Of a DNA stretch of 64,000 bases, positions 36,533 to 45,265 are shown in pieces. Location of the stretch: NCBI GenBank assembly GCA_900551295.1, contig URVJ01000013.1:6571-70570 (forward strand), given 5' to 3'. The translations under genes and the position numbers were made by a program. The notes under the pieces are model-generated. The model ran no database searches, was not told where the DNA came from, and saw nothing but the letters and a program-made list of their open reading frames with translations. Within the stretch, counting starts at the first letter, position 1. Each line of letters begins with the position of its first letter. This DNA is from an uncultured Eubacteriales bacterium (GTDB lineage Bacteria; Bacillota; Clostridia; Oscillospirales; CAG-382).

Positions 36533-36561
36533 ATTATAACAGCCGAAAATAGCATTTTCAA
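36533..36561 (-). promoter_or_regulatory. Promoter of the toroid-isomerase-dehydrogenase operon
   Basis: On the minus strand, TTGAAA (36561-36556) and TATAAT (36538-36533) are separated by 17 bases. Confidence 0.8.
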
Positions 36562-36609
36562 TACTCAATGCGCTGCAAAAATAGCAAAATCGGATAAACA
36601 AAAAGGCAG

Positions 36610-36650
36610 TAAAAAATCAATCGGGCACGGACTGATTAAATCCGCACCCG
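36610..36650 (-). terminator. Intrinsic terminator after amt
   Basis: On the minus strand, CGGGTGCGGA (36650-36641) pairs with TCCGTGCCCG (36631-36622) with two G-U pairs. ATTGATTTTTT follows. Confidence 0.8.
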
Positions 36651-36703
36651 ACGCTTTGTGTAAAAGAGGAAGGAAATTATATTAAAAGGAAAATCGCGCT
36701 TAA

Positions 36704-38554
36704 TTATTCAACGTCCTGGAGAGCCGCATAGCCTGTTTCTCCGGTACGTACCTTTACAACGTCCTCGACGTCGTATACAAATATCTTGCCGTCACCGATG
36801 TGACCTGTGTAGAGGACTTTCTTTGCCGTTTCGATTACCGTGCTTACGGGAACCTTGCTTACAACGACTTCAACCTGAATTTTGGGAAGGAGAGAGGGTT
36901 CGATTTCAACTCCGCGGTAGAATTCAGGCTTGCCTTTCTGTATGCCGCAGCCCATTACGTGAGTTACCGTCATACCTGTAATGCCGATTTCCATAAGTGC
37001 GTTCTTGAGTTTTTCAAACATTCTTTCCTTGCAGATGATTTCAACTTTGGTCATCTTTACGCCGTCCTTTGCGGCGGGAGCGGCGGATTTCGGAACTTCG
37101 ACGCTCTTTACTTCGACAGCCTCAGCCTCGGGAACGTCGCCCGTAACAAATACCGGTGCCGAATCCGAGTACGACTGTACCGACGGAGCAAAGTCCGCAT
37201 ATGCGCTCGGCAGACCGTGTTCGGAAATGTCAAGACCTGCGATTTCATCTTCAACCGACGCACGAAGTCCGATCGTTTTCTTGATGACAGTATATGCAAT
37301 GGTTATGCAGACCGCAGTCCAGAGAATTATGCAGAGTATGCCGAGAGCCTGAACGCCGAGCTGGCGCGCACCGCCCTCTCCGTAGAAAAGACCTGTAAGA
37401 CCGGCGGGAGCTTTGGGGTTTGCCAAAAGACCTACCGCGATAGTACCCCAGATACCGTTTGCCATGTGAACGGCAACCGCACCGACAGGGTCGTCAATGT
37501 GAAGCTTGAGGTCGAGAAGTTCAACAACGAATACAACGAGTATACCCGAAACAATACCTACTACAAATGAGCCTGCCGCGTCGAGAGCGTCGCAGCCTGC
37601 GGTAATGCCTACAAGACCGGCAAGAGAGGCGTTAAGACACATTGAAACATCGGGCTTGCCGTTGCGTATCCAGGTAAAGAGCATACATACGACTGTCGCA
37701 ACAGACGGAGCAATGGTTGTGGTGATAAAGATAGAGCTTAAAGACGTGCTGTCCCATGCAGCCGCGCCGTTGAAACCGTACCAGCCGAACCAGAGGATAA
37801 AGCAGCCGAGTGCGCCGAGAGGAATCGAGTGACCGGGAATTGCGTTTACTTTAACTACCTTGCCGTCCTTGTCCTTTACGTACTTTCCGATACGTGCGCC
37901 GAGCATGATAGCGCCGATAAGCGCGCACACACCGCCGACGGTATGTATTGCGGCAGAGCCTGCGAAGTCATGAAATCCGAGCTTTGCGAGCCAGCCCTGC
38001 GAGTTCCATACCCAGCCTGCCTCAATCGGGTAAATGACTGCCGAAACGACTGCCGAATATACGCAGTATGCGCTGAATTTTGTACGTTCAGCCATAGCGC
38101 CGGAAACTATCGTCGCAGCCGTCGCACAGAATACGAGGTTAAATACAAAGCTTGCGGCGTTGGTTTTGATAAACGTGCCGAAGTCGGTGAAAATCTGAAG
38201 ATTGGGAACGCCTATAAAGCCGAATACGTAATCTTCAGCCATCATGAGCGAAAAGCCTAAGAATACAAACGGAATAGTGCCAATACAGAAGTCCATGAGG
38301 TTTTTCATAATGATGTTGCCGGCGTTTTTAGCTCTTGTAAAGCCGGTTTCAACCATCGCAAAGCCTGCCTGCATGAAGAATACCAAAGCCGCGCCTATAA
38401 GGTACCATATGCTGAACGCCGTGTCGCTTGCAGCCTGTACGGCGGATTCAACGGCGCTTGCCTCGTCCGCAAAAGCAGAAATCGCGGGACATAACATAAG
38501 TGCCGCCGCAGCAGCCGATGCCGCCGTCATGCATCTTTTCCATTTCGTTTCCAT
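36704..38554 (-). CDS. amt: Ammonium transporter fused to a C-terminal PII signalling domain
   Basis: The 616-residue membrane protein has an N-terminal signal-like segment and the Amt channel of about 11 membrane helices (about 45-450). Channel motifs include FMQAGFAMVETGFTRAKNAG, FHDFAGSAAIHTVGG (pore His) and a later VHMANGIWGT. After a linker, residues ~499-616 form a PII domain: IGITGMTVTHVMGCGIQKGK, the T-loop, GHIGDGKIFVYDVEDVV and VRTGE. The T-loop reads YRGVEIEPSLLPK where GlnB has YRGAEYMVDFLPK, so the uridylylated Tyr51 is absent. Covalent fusion suggests in-cis gating by nucleotides/2-oxoglutarate. It lies downstream of glnN. Confidence 0.93.
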   Translation of the reverse strand: METKWKRCMTAASAAAAALMLCPAISAFADEASAVESAVQAASDTAFSIWYLIGAALVFFMQAGFAMVETGFTRAKNAGNIIMKNLMDFCIGTIPFVFLGFSLMMAEDYVFGFIGVPNLQIFTDFGTFIKTNAASFVFNLVFCATAATIVSGAMAERTKFSAYCVYSAVVSAVIYPIEAGWVWNSQGWLAKLGFHDFAGSAAIHTVGGVCALIGAIMLGARIGKYVKDKDGKVVKVNAIPGHSIPLGALGCFILWFGWYGFNGAAAWDSTSLSSIFITTTIAPSVATVVCMLFTWIRNGKPDVSMCLNASLAGLVGITAGCDALDAAGSFVVGIVSGILVVFVVELLDLKLHIDDPVGAVAVHMANGIWGTIAVGLLANPKAPAGLTGLFYGEGGARQLGVQALGILCIILWTAVCITIAYTVIKKTIGLRASVEDEIAGLDISEHGLPSAYADFAPSVQSYSDSAPVFVTGDVPEAEAVEVKSVEVPKSAAPAAKDGVKMTKVEIICKERMFEKLKNALMEIGITGMTVTHVMGCGIQKGKPEFYRGVEIEPSLLPKIQVEVVVSKVPVSTVIETAKKVLYTGHIGDGKIFVYDVEDVVKVRTGETGYAALQDVE

Positions 38555-38596
38555 AAGTAAACATTCCTTTCATGTGCCGTTGGCACTTGTTTTTTG

Positions 38597-38653
38597 TAAA
38601 ATAAAAGACGCACGCCCGACTGCCGGATTTTCCGGATAAGCCGAACGCACGTC
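38597..38653 (-). terminator. Terminator between glnN and amt
   Basis: On the minus strand, 38653-38639 pairs with 38621-38607 over 15 positions (several G-U), followed by TTTTATTTT. No promoter fits in the ~40 bases before amt, so it probably acts as a partial terminator that sets the glnN:amt ratio. Confidence 0.75.
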
Positions 38654-38680
38654 ATTGTGCTTTGATTGATTTTTTTAGGA

Positions 38681-40768
38681 TTAAACTCTGAACAGCAGTT
38701 CGCTGTAAGTAGGTACGGGCCAGAAATCGCTTGCAACATCGGGTTCGATCTTGTCTACGGTTTCTCTGAGATCCTGCATTGCGCCGAATACCTTGTCGCG
38801 GTAGTAAACAGCGGTTTCGTATGCGTCTACGCTGTTTTCCTTTGCCTCGGCCTCTTCGAGAACCTTTTCTTTCTTGTAAAGCTCGGAAAGTTCGTCGGAA
38901 AGCTTTGTGAGAAGTTCGCTTTCGGCGTCGGTGTTGACTGATTCGCTGACTGCTTTCTTTGCGGCGATGTTGCCTGCCAAGAACGCTGTGTAATCGCTTA
39001 CAGCCGGCATGATCTGCTTCTTCATCATGTCTATCATGGTGAGAGCCTCGATGTTGATGGTCTTGGAATATGTTTCGTACAGAATTTCAAGACGCGAACG
39101 CATTTCGGTTTCGGTAAATACGTTGTGAGATGTAAACAGCTCCACGTTCTTCTTGTCAACAAAATGCGGAAGTGCGTCAACGGTGGTCTTGTAGTTGAGA
39201 AGTCCTCTCTTTTCGGCTTCCGCGATCCACTCGTCGGAATATCCGTTGCCGTTGAAGATTATCTTCTTGTGTTCCTTTATGGTCTTTCTGATAAGCTCGT
39301 TGAGCGACTTTGTAAAGTCTTTTGCGTTTTCAAGTTCGTCCGCAAACTGCTTGAGCTCTTCCGCAACTATTGTGTTGAGTACGATGTTGGGATCTGAAAT
39401 GGACTGAGCCGAACCCAACATTCTGAATTCAAACTTGTTGCCGGTGAATGCAAACGGAGAAGTTCTGTTTCTGTCGGTGGTATCCTTCGGGAAGGACGGA
39501 AGTACATGAACGCCTATCTCCATTGTCTTCTTTTCGGAACCGTCGTAGCTCTTGCCCGACTCAAGCGCCTCGAGAATAGCCTGGAGTTCGTCGCCCAAGA
39601 ACATTGAAACAACTGCGGGAGGAGCTTCGTTCGCACCGAGTCTGTGGTCGTTGCCCGCACTCGAAACGGAAATTCTCAAGAGATCCTGATATTCATCGAT
39701 AGCCTTGATTACGGCTACCAGGAACAGCAGGAACTGTGCGTTTTCGTAAGGAGTTTTTCCGGGATCGAGAAGGTTTACGCCGGTATCCGTTGAAATTGAC
39801 CAGTTGTTGTGCTTGCCGCTGCCGTTTACGCCTGCGAAAGGCTTTTCATGGAGCAGGCAGACAAGTCCGTGCTTTGCCGCAACCTTTTTCATTATTTCCA
39901 TTGTGAGCTGGTTGTGGTCGGTTGCGATGTTGGTGGTTGTAAATATGGGAGCAAGCTCGTGCTGAGCCGGCGCTACTTCGTTGTGCTTTGTCTTTGCGAG
40001 AATACCGAGTTTCCACAGCTCCTCGTCAAGGTCTTTCATGTATGCCGCAACTCTCGGCTTGATTGTGCCGAAGTAATGGTCGTCCATTTCCTGACCTTTG
40101 GGAGGCATTGCGCCGAACAATGTTCTTCCGCAGAAGAAAAGGTCTTTTCTCTTGTCAAAGTATTCCTTGTCTACAAGGAAGTATTCCTGTTCGGGACCTA
40201 CGGTCGTATTTACGCGTCTTGCGGTGGTGTTTCCGAAGAGCTTTAAAATTCTCATTGCCTGGTCGCTTATGGCTTCCATTGAATGGAGAAGAGGAGTTTT
40301 CTTGTCGAGCGCCTCTCCGCCGTAGGAACAGAATACTGTCGGAATGAACAGCGAACCGTCCTTTACGAATGCGTATGAGGTAGGATCCCATGCGGTATAT
40401 CCTCTTGCCTCAAATGTTGCGCGAAGTCCTCCGGACGGGAAGCTTGACGCATCAGGCTCGCCTTTGATAAGCTCTTTGCCCGAAAAGTCCATTATGACCT
40501 TGCCGCTGCCGGTCGGTGTGATAAAGCTGTCGTGCTTTTCTGCGGTAATTCCGGTCAGGGGCTGGAACCAATGTGTGAAATGCGTTGCTCCGAGTTCAAC
40601 CGCCCAGTCTTTCATGGCGTTTGCAACTACGTTTGCGACATTTATATCAAGGTCTTCGCCTCGGTCTATCGTTCTCTTCAAAGATTTGTAGACGTCTTTC
40701 GGCAGCTTGTTTCTCATTACTTCATCGTTGAACACATAGCTTCCGAATAATTCCGGTACTCCGCTCAT
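38681..40768 (-). CDS. glnN: Glutamine synthetase, type III
   Basis: The 695-residue enzyme makes glutamine from glutamate, ammonia and ATP. The GSIII-specific length and motifs are clear: THWFQPLTGITAEKHDSF, GPEQEYFLVDKEYF, TKHNEVAPAQHELAP, FAGVNGSGKHNNWSI, and RRVNTTVGPEQ. GSIII is typical of Bacteroides and gut Clostridia and is expressed under nitrogen limitation. ATG 40768 is preferred; a GTG at 40777 is closer to the AAAGGAAAA. A leader with a terminator-like hairpin precedes it. The amt-PII gene follows, so the pair forms an ammonium uptake and assimilation unit. Confidence 0.96.
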   Translation of the reverse strand: MSGVPELFGSYVFNDEVMRNKLPKDVYKSLKRTIDRGEDLDINVANVVANAMKDWAVELGATHFTHWFQPLTGITAEKHDSFITPTGSGKVIMDFSGKELIKGEPDASSFPSGGLRATFEARGYTAWDPTSYAFVKDGSLFIPTVFCSYGGEALDKKTPLLHSMEAISDQAMRILKLFGNTTARRVNTTVGPEQEYFLVDKEYFDKRKDLFFCGRTLFGAMPPKGQEMDDHYFGTIKPRVAAYMKDLDEELWKLGILAKTKHNEVAPAQHELAPIFTTTNIATDHNQLTMEIMKKVAAKHGLVCLLHEKPFAGVNGSGKHNNWSISTDTGVNLLDPGKTPYENAQFLLFLVAVIKAIDEYQDLLRISVSSAGNDHRLGANEAPPAVVSMFLGDELQAILEALESGKSYDGSEKKTMEIGVHVLPSFPKDTTDRNRTSPFAFTGNKFEFRMLGSAQSISDPNIVLNTIVAEELKQFADELENAKDFTKSLNELIRKTIKEHKKIIFNGNGYSDEWIAEAEKRGLLNYKTTVDALPHFVDKKNVELFTSHNVFTETEMRSRLEILYETYSKTINIEALTMIDMMKKQIMPAVSDYTAFLAGNIAAKKAVSESVNTDAESELLTKLSDELSELYKKEKVLEEAEAKENSVDAYETAVYYRDKVFGAMQDLRETVDKIEPDVASDFWPVPTYSELLFRV

Positions 40769-40810
40769 AGTAATCACTTTTCCTTTCAGCTTTAAAAATT
40801 TGCTTATAAA

Positions 40811-40847
40811 TCAAAAAATGCCGCAGACACGAAACTATCTGCAGCAC
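40811..40847 (-). terminator. Attenuator-like terminator in the glnN leader
   Basis: On the minus strand, GTGCTGCAGA (40847-40838) pairs with TCTGCGGCAT (40827-40818) around a 10-nt loop. Seven U follow. It lies between the promoter at 40867-40895 and the glnN start, so most transcripts would stop here unless antitermination occurs. Confidence 0.7.
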
Positions 40848-40866
40848 CTTTGCTTTTCATGAGTTT

Positions 40867-40895
40867 ATGATACACTTTTTTTACGGGTTTGTCAA
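40867..40895 (-). promoter_or_regulatory. Promoter of glnN-amt
   Basis: On the minus strand, TTGACA (40895-40890) and TATCAT (40872-40867) are separated by 17 bases. The predicted leader is about 90 bases and contains the hairpin at 40811-40847. Confidence 0.8.
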
Positions 40896-40993
40896 TATAT
40901 TTTTTGCATTTTTTTTAAATACGGCAGCTTGATGTTAATATGCACATAAATTTGCGGGGAAATTGTATATTATTGACAAATGTCTGCCTTGAA

Positions 40994-42112
40994 TTAAAGT
41001 TCCAGACTCAGATCGCCCTCGATAACGCCGTTGTCGTCATTGAAAGTACAGCCGAGTATTTTGTCCGCAAGCCTGAAATATGCGCCGGTGTAGCCTTTGG
41101 GTTTGTCGGCATTGTCTGTGCGCTTGTTTCCGCGGCACTGACAGGAAACGACTGTCGGGAAGTCTATTACGATTTCGGTATCGAAGAATTTTCTTCCGGC
41201 AGGGAAGAACCGGCAGCAGTGTTCATGACCGCATAGCATGAAGTCGGGTTTTATTCGGTTTAAAAGTCCGAGCCATTTTGAGTATACGTCGGTAAAGACC
41301 GCATGATTTCCGGCGTCTATCCTTTCATGGCAGAAAACAGCGGTATATTCACAGTTTTTGTATTCGCCGTCGGAAAGAATTTTTTCTATAAATTCCGTTT
41401 CGGCTTCTCTGTAAGGCTCAAAAGCGGCGGTCACGCCGTATTCCGGGTGGTTGTCGGGCTTGTCTTCTCCGCAGTCAAGCACTATGCAGAACATTCTGCC
41501 TATGTGGAGCGTAAAGTATACGCTGCCGTTGTCCGTACCGACATATTTTGTAAACTCTGCCGAGGATTCTCCGCGGGTATCGTGGTTTCCGCGTGCGTTG
41601 AGTACGGGAATTTCGCCGTGCGTTACTCCGGCGCAGATCTTGAATATTGTTCTTATGCAGTCAAAGTTTCCGGAATGGTCGGGAATATCTCCGCCGAGAA
41701 CGAGAAAGTCGTAATCTTTGCCGATTATGTTCGCGGCTTTTATTGGTTCTTCGTCGCAGCTGTGGGTGTCCGCGATAAAATACCAGCTGAGGCCGTCCTT
41801 ATCGTCGCTTACCGGACGGAATTTGTATTCCTTTTTAAAGACCTCGTCCGAGTGAGCCGGAAAATACGGCTTTCGGTCGTAGCATTCGCAGAAAGCTATG
41901 GTATAGCTTTTGTTTTTGTCAAGAACCTCTCTCGGAACTTTGACTTTGTGCAGAGTGTCCGTTGTTCTTACGCTGCCGCAGACGGCGTCGTGATATTTTT
42001 TGCCTCCGCATTCAACGTATGCGGCGCCCGGAACCGTTGTGTTCCATATTATGTCATAGCTTTTGTCGCCGGCATAAAAAACGGCGGCTTCATCAAGAAG
42101 TACTGTATCCAT
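40994..42112 (-). CDS. Calcineurin-like metallophosphoesterase with N-terminal Fn3-like domain
   Basis: The 372-residue cytoplasmic protein has an N-terminal beta domain like that of purple acid phosphatases (about 1-100). The metallophosphoesterase core shows all metal-site motifs: FIADTHS (DxH), LVLGGDIPDH (GD), NARGNHDTRG (GNHD), VFCHERID and CGHEHCCRF (GHEH). It hydrolyses phosphoester bonds; the substrate is unknown. It starts 18 bases after rlmI and is co-transcribed. Confidence 0.88.
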   Translation of the reverse strand: MDTVLLDEAAVFYAGDKSYDIIWNTTVPGAAYVECGGKKYHDAVCGSVRTTDTLHKVKVPREVLDKNKSYTIAFCECYDRKPYFPAHSDEVFKKEYKFRPVSDDKDGLSWYFIADTHSCDEEPIKAANIIGKDYDFLVLGGDIPDHSGNFDCIRTIFKICAGVTHGEIPVLNARGNHDTRGESSAEFTKYVGTDNGSVYFTLHIGRMFCIVLDCGEDKPDNHPEYGVTAAFEPYREAETEFIEKILSDGEYKNCEYTAVFCHERIDAGNHAVFTDVYSKWLGLLNRIKPDFMLCGHEHCCRFFPAGRKFFDTEIVIDFPTVVSCQCRGNKRTDNADKPKGYTGAYFRLADKILGCTFNDDNGVIEGDLSLEL

Positions 42113-42130
42113 TTTTGTTCTCTCTTGTTA

Positions 42131-43357
42131 TTAAACGATTTGGAAAATATAAAATTTCAAATAATCTGTTTCGGGAACATTCCAAAGTATCGGGTGGTCG
42201 GGCGACTGCTGACGCGCCTCTATCTGCCGAAGATTTACAAAGGCGTCGGACGCGGCACTGTGCAGCATTTTTACAAAAAGCTCGTCGGTCATGAAGTGCG
42301 AACATGAACAGGTCGCGAGATAACCGCCTCTCGGCAGCAGCTTCATGGCTTTCATGTTGATTTCCTTATAACCCTTTTGGGCGGCATGAACCGTCGCGCG
42401 GCTCTTTGTAAAAGCCGGAGGATCGAGGATTATATAATCGTAGTCGTGAGATTTTGACTCGTAAAGCCCTGTGAGCAGTTCAAATACGTCTGCGCATAAA
42501 AAGCTCATGTTTGATTCAAGTCCGTTAAGACGAGCATTTTGACGCGTAAGCTCTATTGCCTGCTTTGATATGTCAACCGCGCACACGCTTTGCGCACCTG
42601 CTTTTGCACAGTTGAGAGCAAACGCTCCCGTATGGGTAAAGCAGTCGAGAACCCTTTTTCCTTTTGCGATCTTTGCCGCGGCAAGACGGTTGTATTTTTG
42701 ATCGAGGAAAAATCCGGTTTTCTGACCGTTTATGTAGTCAACGTCGTATTTTATGCCGTTTTCGGTTATGATAACGTGACCGTCGGTATCTGTTTCAAGC
42801 CCGTCGCGGACATAAAAGCCCTTGCCGGTTTCCATGCCCTCCAATGTTCTGACCGACGCTTCGTTTCTCTCGTATATCACGCGCACCTTTACGCCGAAGT
42901 CCGCTAGCACTTCCGTAAGAATGTCAAAGAGCATATCCTTTATAAGCTCTATGCCTAGCGAGAGCACTTCGACCGATAATACGTCCTCAAACAGATCCAC
43001 CGTAAGCCCCGGAAAACAGTCAGCCTCTCCGAAAATAAGGCGGCAGGAATGAAAATCATCGCCCATTACGGTTTTCCTGTACTCGAGCGCGTATCTTATG
43101 CGGCGCGTCCAGAATGCTCTGTCAAATTTGTCGTTTGTGTTTCTTGAAATTATGCGTACTCTTATCTTCGATGCGTCGTTGATAAATCCCGTTCCGAGAT
43201 ATGAACCCTTTGACGAGCGCACGTCGACAAGAGAACCATTTGCATATGAACCGGACACCTCGGTTATTTCGTCGGCATATACCCACGGGTGTCCGCGGTC
43301 GATGCTCTTTTTTGCCTTGTCCGTTACTTTTACGCTTATAAATGCTCTTTCTGCCAC
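42131..43357 (-). CDS. rlmI: RlmI-like 23S rRNA (cytosine-C5)-methyltransferase
   Basis: The 408-residue class I SAM-dependent methyltransferase of the RlmI/YccW family has an N-terminal PUA domain (KAKKSIDRGHPWVYADEI). The EEHG-like central domain and Rossmann core follow: VLDCFTHTGAFALNCAKAGA (motif I), VCAVDISKQAIEL and DYIILDPPAFTKSR (DPP motif). It methylates C1962 of 23S rRNA in E. coli; the same target is inferred. The start is GTG 43357, 8 bases after GGGG. The longer frame overlaps the promoter. Confidence 0.88.
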   Translation of the reverse strand: MAERAFISVKVTDKAKKSIDRGHPWVYADEITEVSGSYANGSLVDVRSSKGSYLGTGFINDASKIRVRIISRNTNDKFDRAFWTRRIRYALEYRKTVMGDDFHSCRLIFGEADCFPGLTVDLFEDVLSVEVLSLGIELIKDMLFDILTEVLADFGVKVRVIYERNEASVRTLEGMETGKGFYVRDGLETDTDGHVIITENGIKYDVDYINGQKTGFFLDQKYNRLAAAKIAKGKRVLDCFTHTGAFALNCAKAGAQSVCAVDISKQAIELTRQNARLNGLESNMSFLCADVFELLTGLYESKSHDYDYIILDPPAFTKSRATVHAAQKGYKEINMKAMKLLPRGGYLATCSCSHFMTDELFVKMLHSAASDAFVNLRQIEARQQSPDHPILWNVPETDYLKFYIFQIV

Positions 43358-43390
43358 TTTTTTACCCCGATAAATAGTTTTGATTTTAAT

Positions 43391-43419
43391 ATAATACCCT
43401 AAATTTGAAGTTTTGTCAA
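43391..43419 (-). promoter_or_regulatory. Promoter of rlmI-phosphoesterase
   Basis: On the minus strand, TTGACA (43419-43414) and TATTAT (43396-43391) are separated by 17 bases. Confidence 0.8.
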
Positions 43420-43491
43420 TAATATAATGAGAGCATTGCCGAATAGGGCAGCTTTGCAAAGCAGGGTGTAAAAAAGTTCACAATTTTCCTC

Positions 43492-43521
43492 TTGACAGAC
43501 CGTGTTTCGGCGTGCTATGCT
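43492..43521 (+). promoter_or_regulatory. Promoter of the trpB2 T-box transcript
   Basis: TTGACA (43492-43497) and TATGCT (43516-43521) are separated by 18 bases. The T-box leader starts about 10 bases further on. Confidence 0.65.
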
Positions 43522-43529
43522 ATGGTAAA

Positions 43530-43811
43530 CCGATGAGAAAGAGTAAGTAAGCTTTTAAACTGTTTCCAAAGAGAGCCGCCGATGGTGAGAATGCGGTGAA
43601 TCAAGAAAAAGCCGAATGGACTTTCGAGGGCAATCTGAAAGAAATGTTTTTTTCGAGTATGAGAGCCGGAGTAAGGCACTCCGTAAACAAAAGCCGGCGT
43701 ATAGAATGTACGCGATGAGCGGACGCAGTTTAAAATAATGCGTCAAGCCGGGTGGCACCGCAGGATTTTTCCTGTCCCAGCAATTAAAATTGTTGTGGGG
43801 CAGGTTTTTTT
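43530..43811 (+). promoter_or_regulatory. Tryptophan-specific T-box leader with terminator
   Basis: Stem I elements GATGAGAAAGAGTAAGTAA and AGAGAGCCGCCGATGGTGAG (43571-43590) are classic T-box sequences. The specifier loop GAATGGAC presents TGG (43617-43619), a Trp codon. The T-box proper is GGTGGCACCGC (43751-43761); its variable base C fits a tRNA with discriminator G, as in tRNA(Trp). The terminator stem runs 43771-43804 (CCTGtCCC...GGGGCAGG), followed by seven T. Uncharged tRNA(Trp) should stabilise the antiterminator and switch on trpB2. Confidence 0.93.
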
Positions 43812-43845
43812 ATATTCTGTCCCCGAAAAGAAAGGAGACATGAAT

Positions 43846-45219
43846 ATGTCTGAGCAAAAAATCCCTTACAAAATCTACCTTGATGAAAGCGAAATGCCGA
43901 AAGCATGGTACAACCTGCGTGCCGACATGAAAAACAAACCGGCTCCGCTGCTCAATCCCGGCACGGGAAAACCCATGAAACCCGAAGAGCTTGAACCCGT
44001 GTTCTGCAAAGAGCTTATAAGTCAGGAGCTTGACAACGATACGGCATTTATTCCGATTCCCGAAGAAATTATCGGATTTTACAAGATGTACCGTCCGTCA
44101 CCGCTTGTCAGGGCATACTGCCTTGAGAAAAAGCTCGGAACTCCGGCTAAGATCTATTACAAATTCGAGGGCAATAACACAAGCGGCAGCCACAAGCTCA
44201 ATTCCGCAGTTGCTCAGGCATATTACGCAAAGAAACAGGGACTCAAAGGCGTCACGACCGAAACAGGCGCGGGACAGTGGGGAACGGCGCTCTCAATGGC
44301 ATGCTCGTACTTTGATCTTGACTGCAAGGTTTATATGGTCAAGGTGTCGTATGAGCAAAAACCGTTCAGACGCGAGGTTATGAGAACCTACGGTGCGTCG
44401 GTAACGCCGTCTCCGTCAACCGAAACACAGGTCGGAAAGAGAATACTTGCGGCACACCCCGGAACAACGGGAAGTCTCGGCTGCGCAATTTCCGAGGCTG
44501 TTGAAAAGGCAACCACAACGCCGGGTTACAGATATGTTCTCGGAAGCGTATTGAATCAGGTGCTGCTGCATCAGTCGGTTATAGGACTTGAAACAAAGGC
44601 GGCTATGGATAAATACGGCATAGAACCCGATATAATCATAGGCTGTGCCGGAGGCGGCTCAAACCTCGGCGGACTTATAGCGCCGTTTATGGGCGAAAAG
44701 CTCAGAGGCGAGAAAGATTACAGGATAATTGCGGTAGAACCTGCGTCGTGTCCGAGCTTTACAAGAGGAAAGTTTGCGTATGACTTCTGCGATACAGGAA
44801 TGGTTTGCCCTCTTGCAAAGATGTATACTCTCGGAAGCAATTTCATGCCGTCGCCGAACCATGCGGGTGGTTTGAGATACCACGGTATGAGTTCTGTTCT
44901 CTCCCAGCTTTATCATGACGGATATATGGAGGCGACGTCTGTTACGCAGACGGACGTATTCGAGGCAGCCGAACAGTTTGCAAGAGTTGAGGGAATACTC
45001 CCCGCGCCTGAAAGCAGCCATGCGATAAGAGCCGCCATAAACGAGGCACTTAAATGCAAGGAGACCGGAGAGCAGAAAACAATTCTGTTCGGACTTACCG
45101 GCACAGGCTACTTTGATATGGTCGCATACGAAAAATTCCATAACGGCGAGATGAGCGATTACATTCCGACGGACGCGGAGCTTGAGGAAAGTTTTGCAAA
45201 ACTGCCGCGTATTGAATAA
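43846..45219 (+). CDS. trpB: Tryptophan synthase beta chain, TrpB2 type
   Basis: The 457-residue PLP enzyme belongs to the stand-alone TrpB2 group, longer than TrpB1. The PLP lysine is in TSGSHKLNSAVAQAYYA. The glycine-rich phosphate site reads IIGCAGGGSNLGGL and the Glu motif TTETGAGQWG. It joins indole with serine, independently of TrpA, and may salvage indole. ATG 43846 is 8-9 bases after AAAGGAG; ATG 43840 is too close. The preceding T-box ties expression to Trp-tRNA charging. trpA and other trp genes are not adjacent. Confidence 0.95.
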   Translation: MSEQKIPYKIYLDESEMPKAWYNLRADMKNKPAPLLNPGTGKPMKPEELEPVFCKELISQELDNDTAFIPIPEEIIGFYKMYRPSPLVRAYCLEKKLGTPAKIYYKFEGNNTSGSHKLNSAVAQAYYAKKQGLKGVTTETGAGQWGTALSMACSYFDLDCKVYMVKVSYEQKPFRREVMRTYGASVTPSPSTETQVGKRILAAHPGTTGSLGCAISEAVEKATTTPGYRYVLGSVLNQVLLHQSVIGLETKAAMDKYGIEPDIIIGCAGGGSNLGGLIAPFMGEKLRGEKDYRIIAVEPASCPSFTRGKFAYDFCDTGMVCPLAKMYTLGSNFMPSPNHAGGLRYHGMSSVLSQLYHDGYMEATSVTQTDVFEAAEQFARVEGILPAPESSHAIRAAINEALKCKETGEQKTILFGLTGTGYFDMVAYEKFHNGEMSDYIPTDAELEESFAKLPRIE

Positions 45220-45265
45220 TATGTAAATAATAAAAGCTGCGAAAATGCAGCGCGGAGGTAATCTG

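Noticed and set aside
40811..40860. Possible ANTAR-type dual hairpin target before glnN
   Set aside because: Only one convincing hairpin, with a 10-nt loop, is present; the required pair of hexanucleotide loops is not visible.
43738..43845. In-frame upstream extension of trpB2
   Set aside because: It is the T-box and terminator sequence; the ribosome binding site points to 43846.
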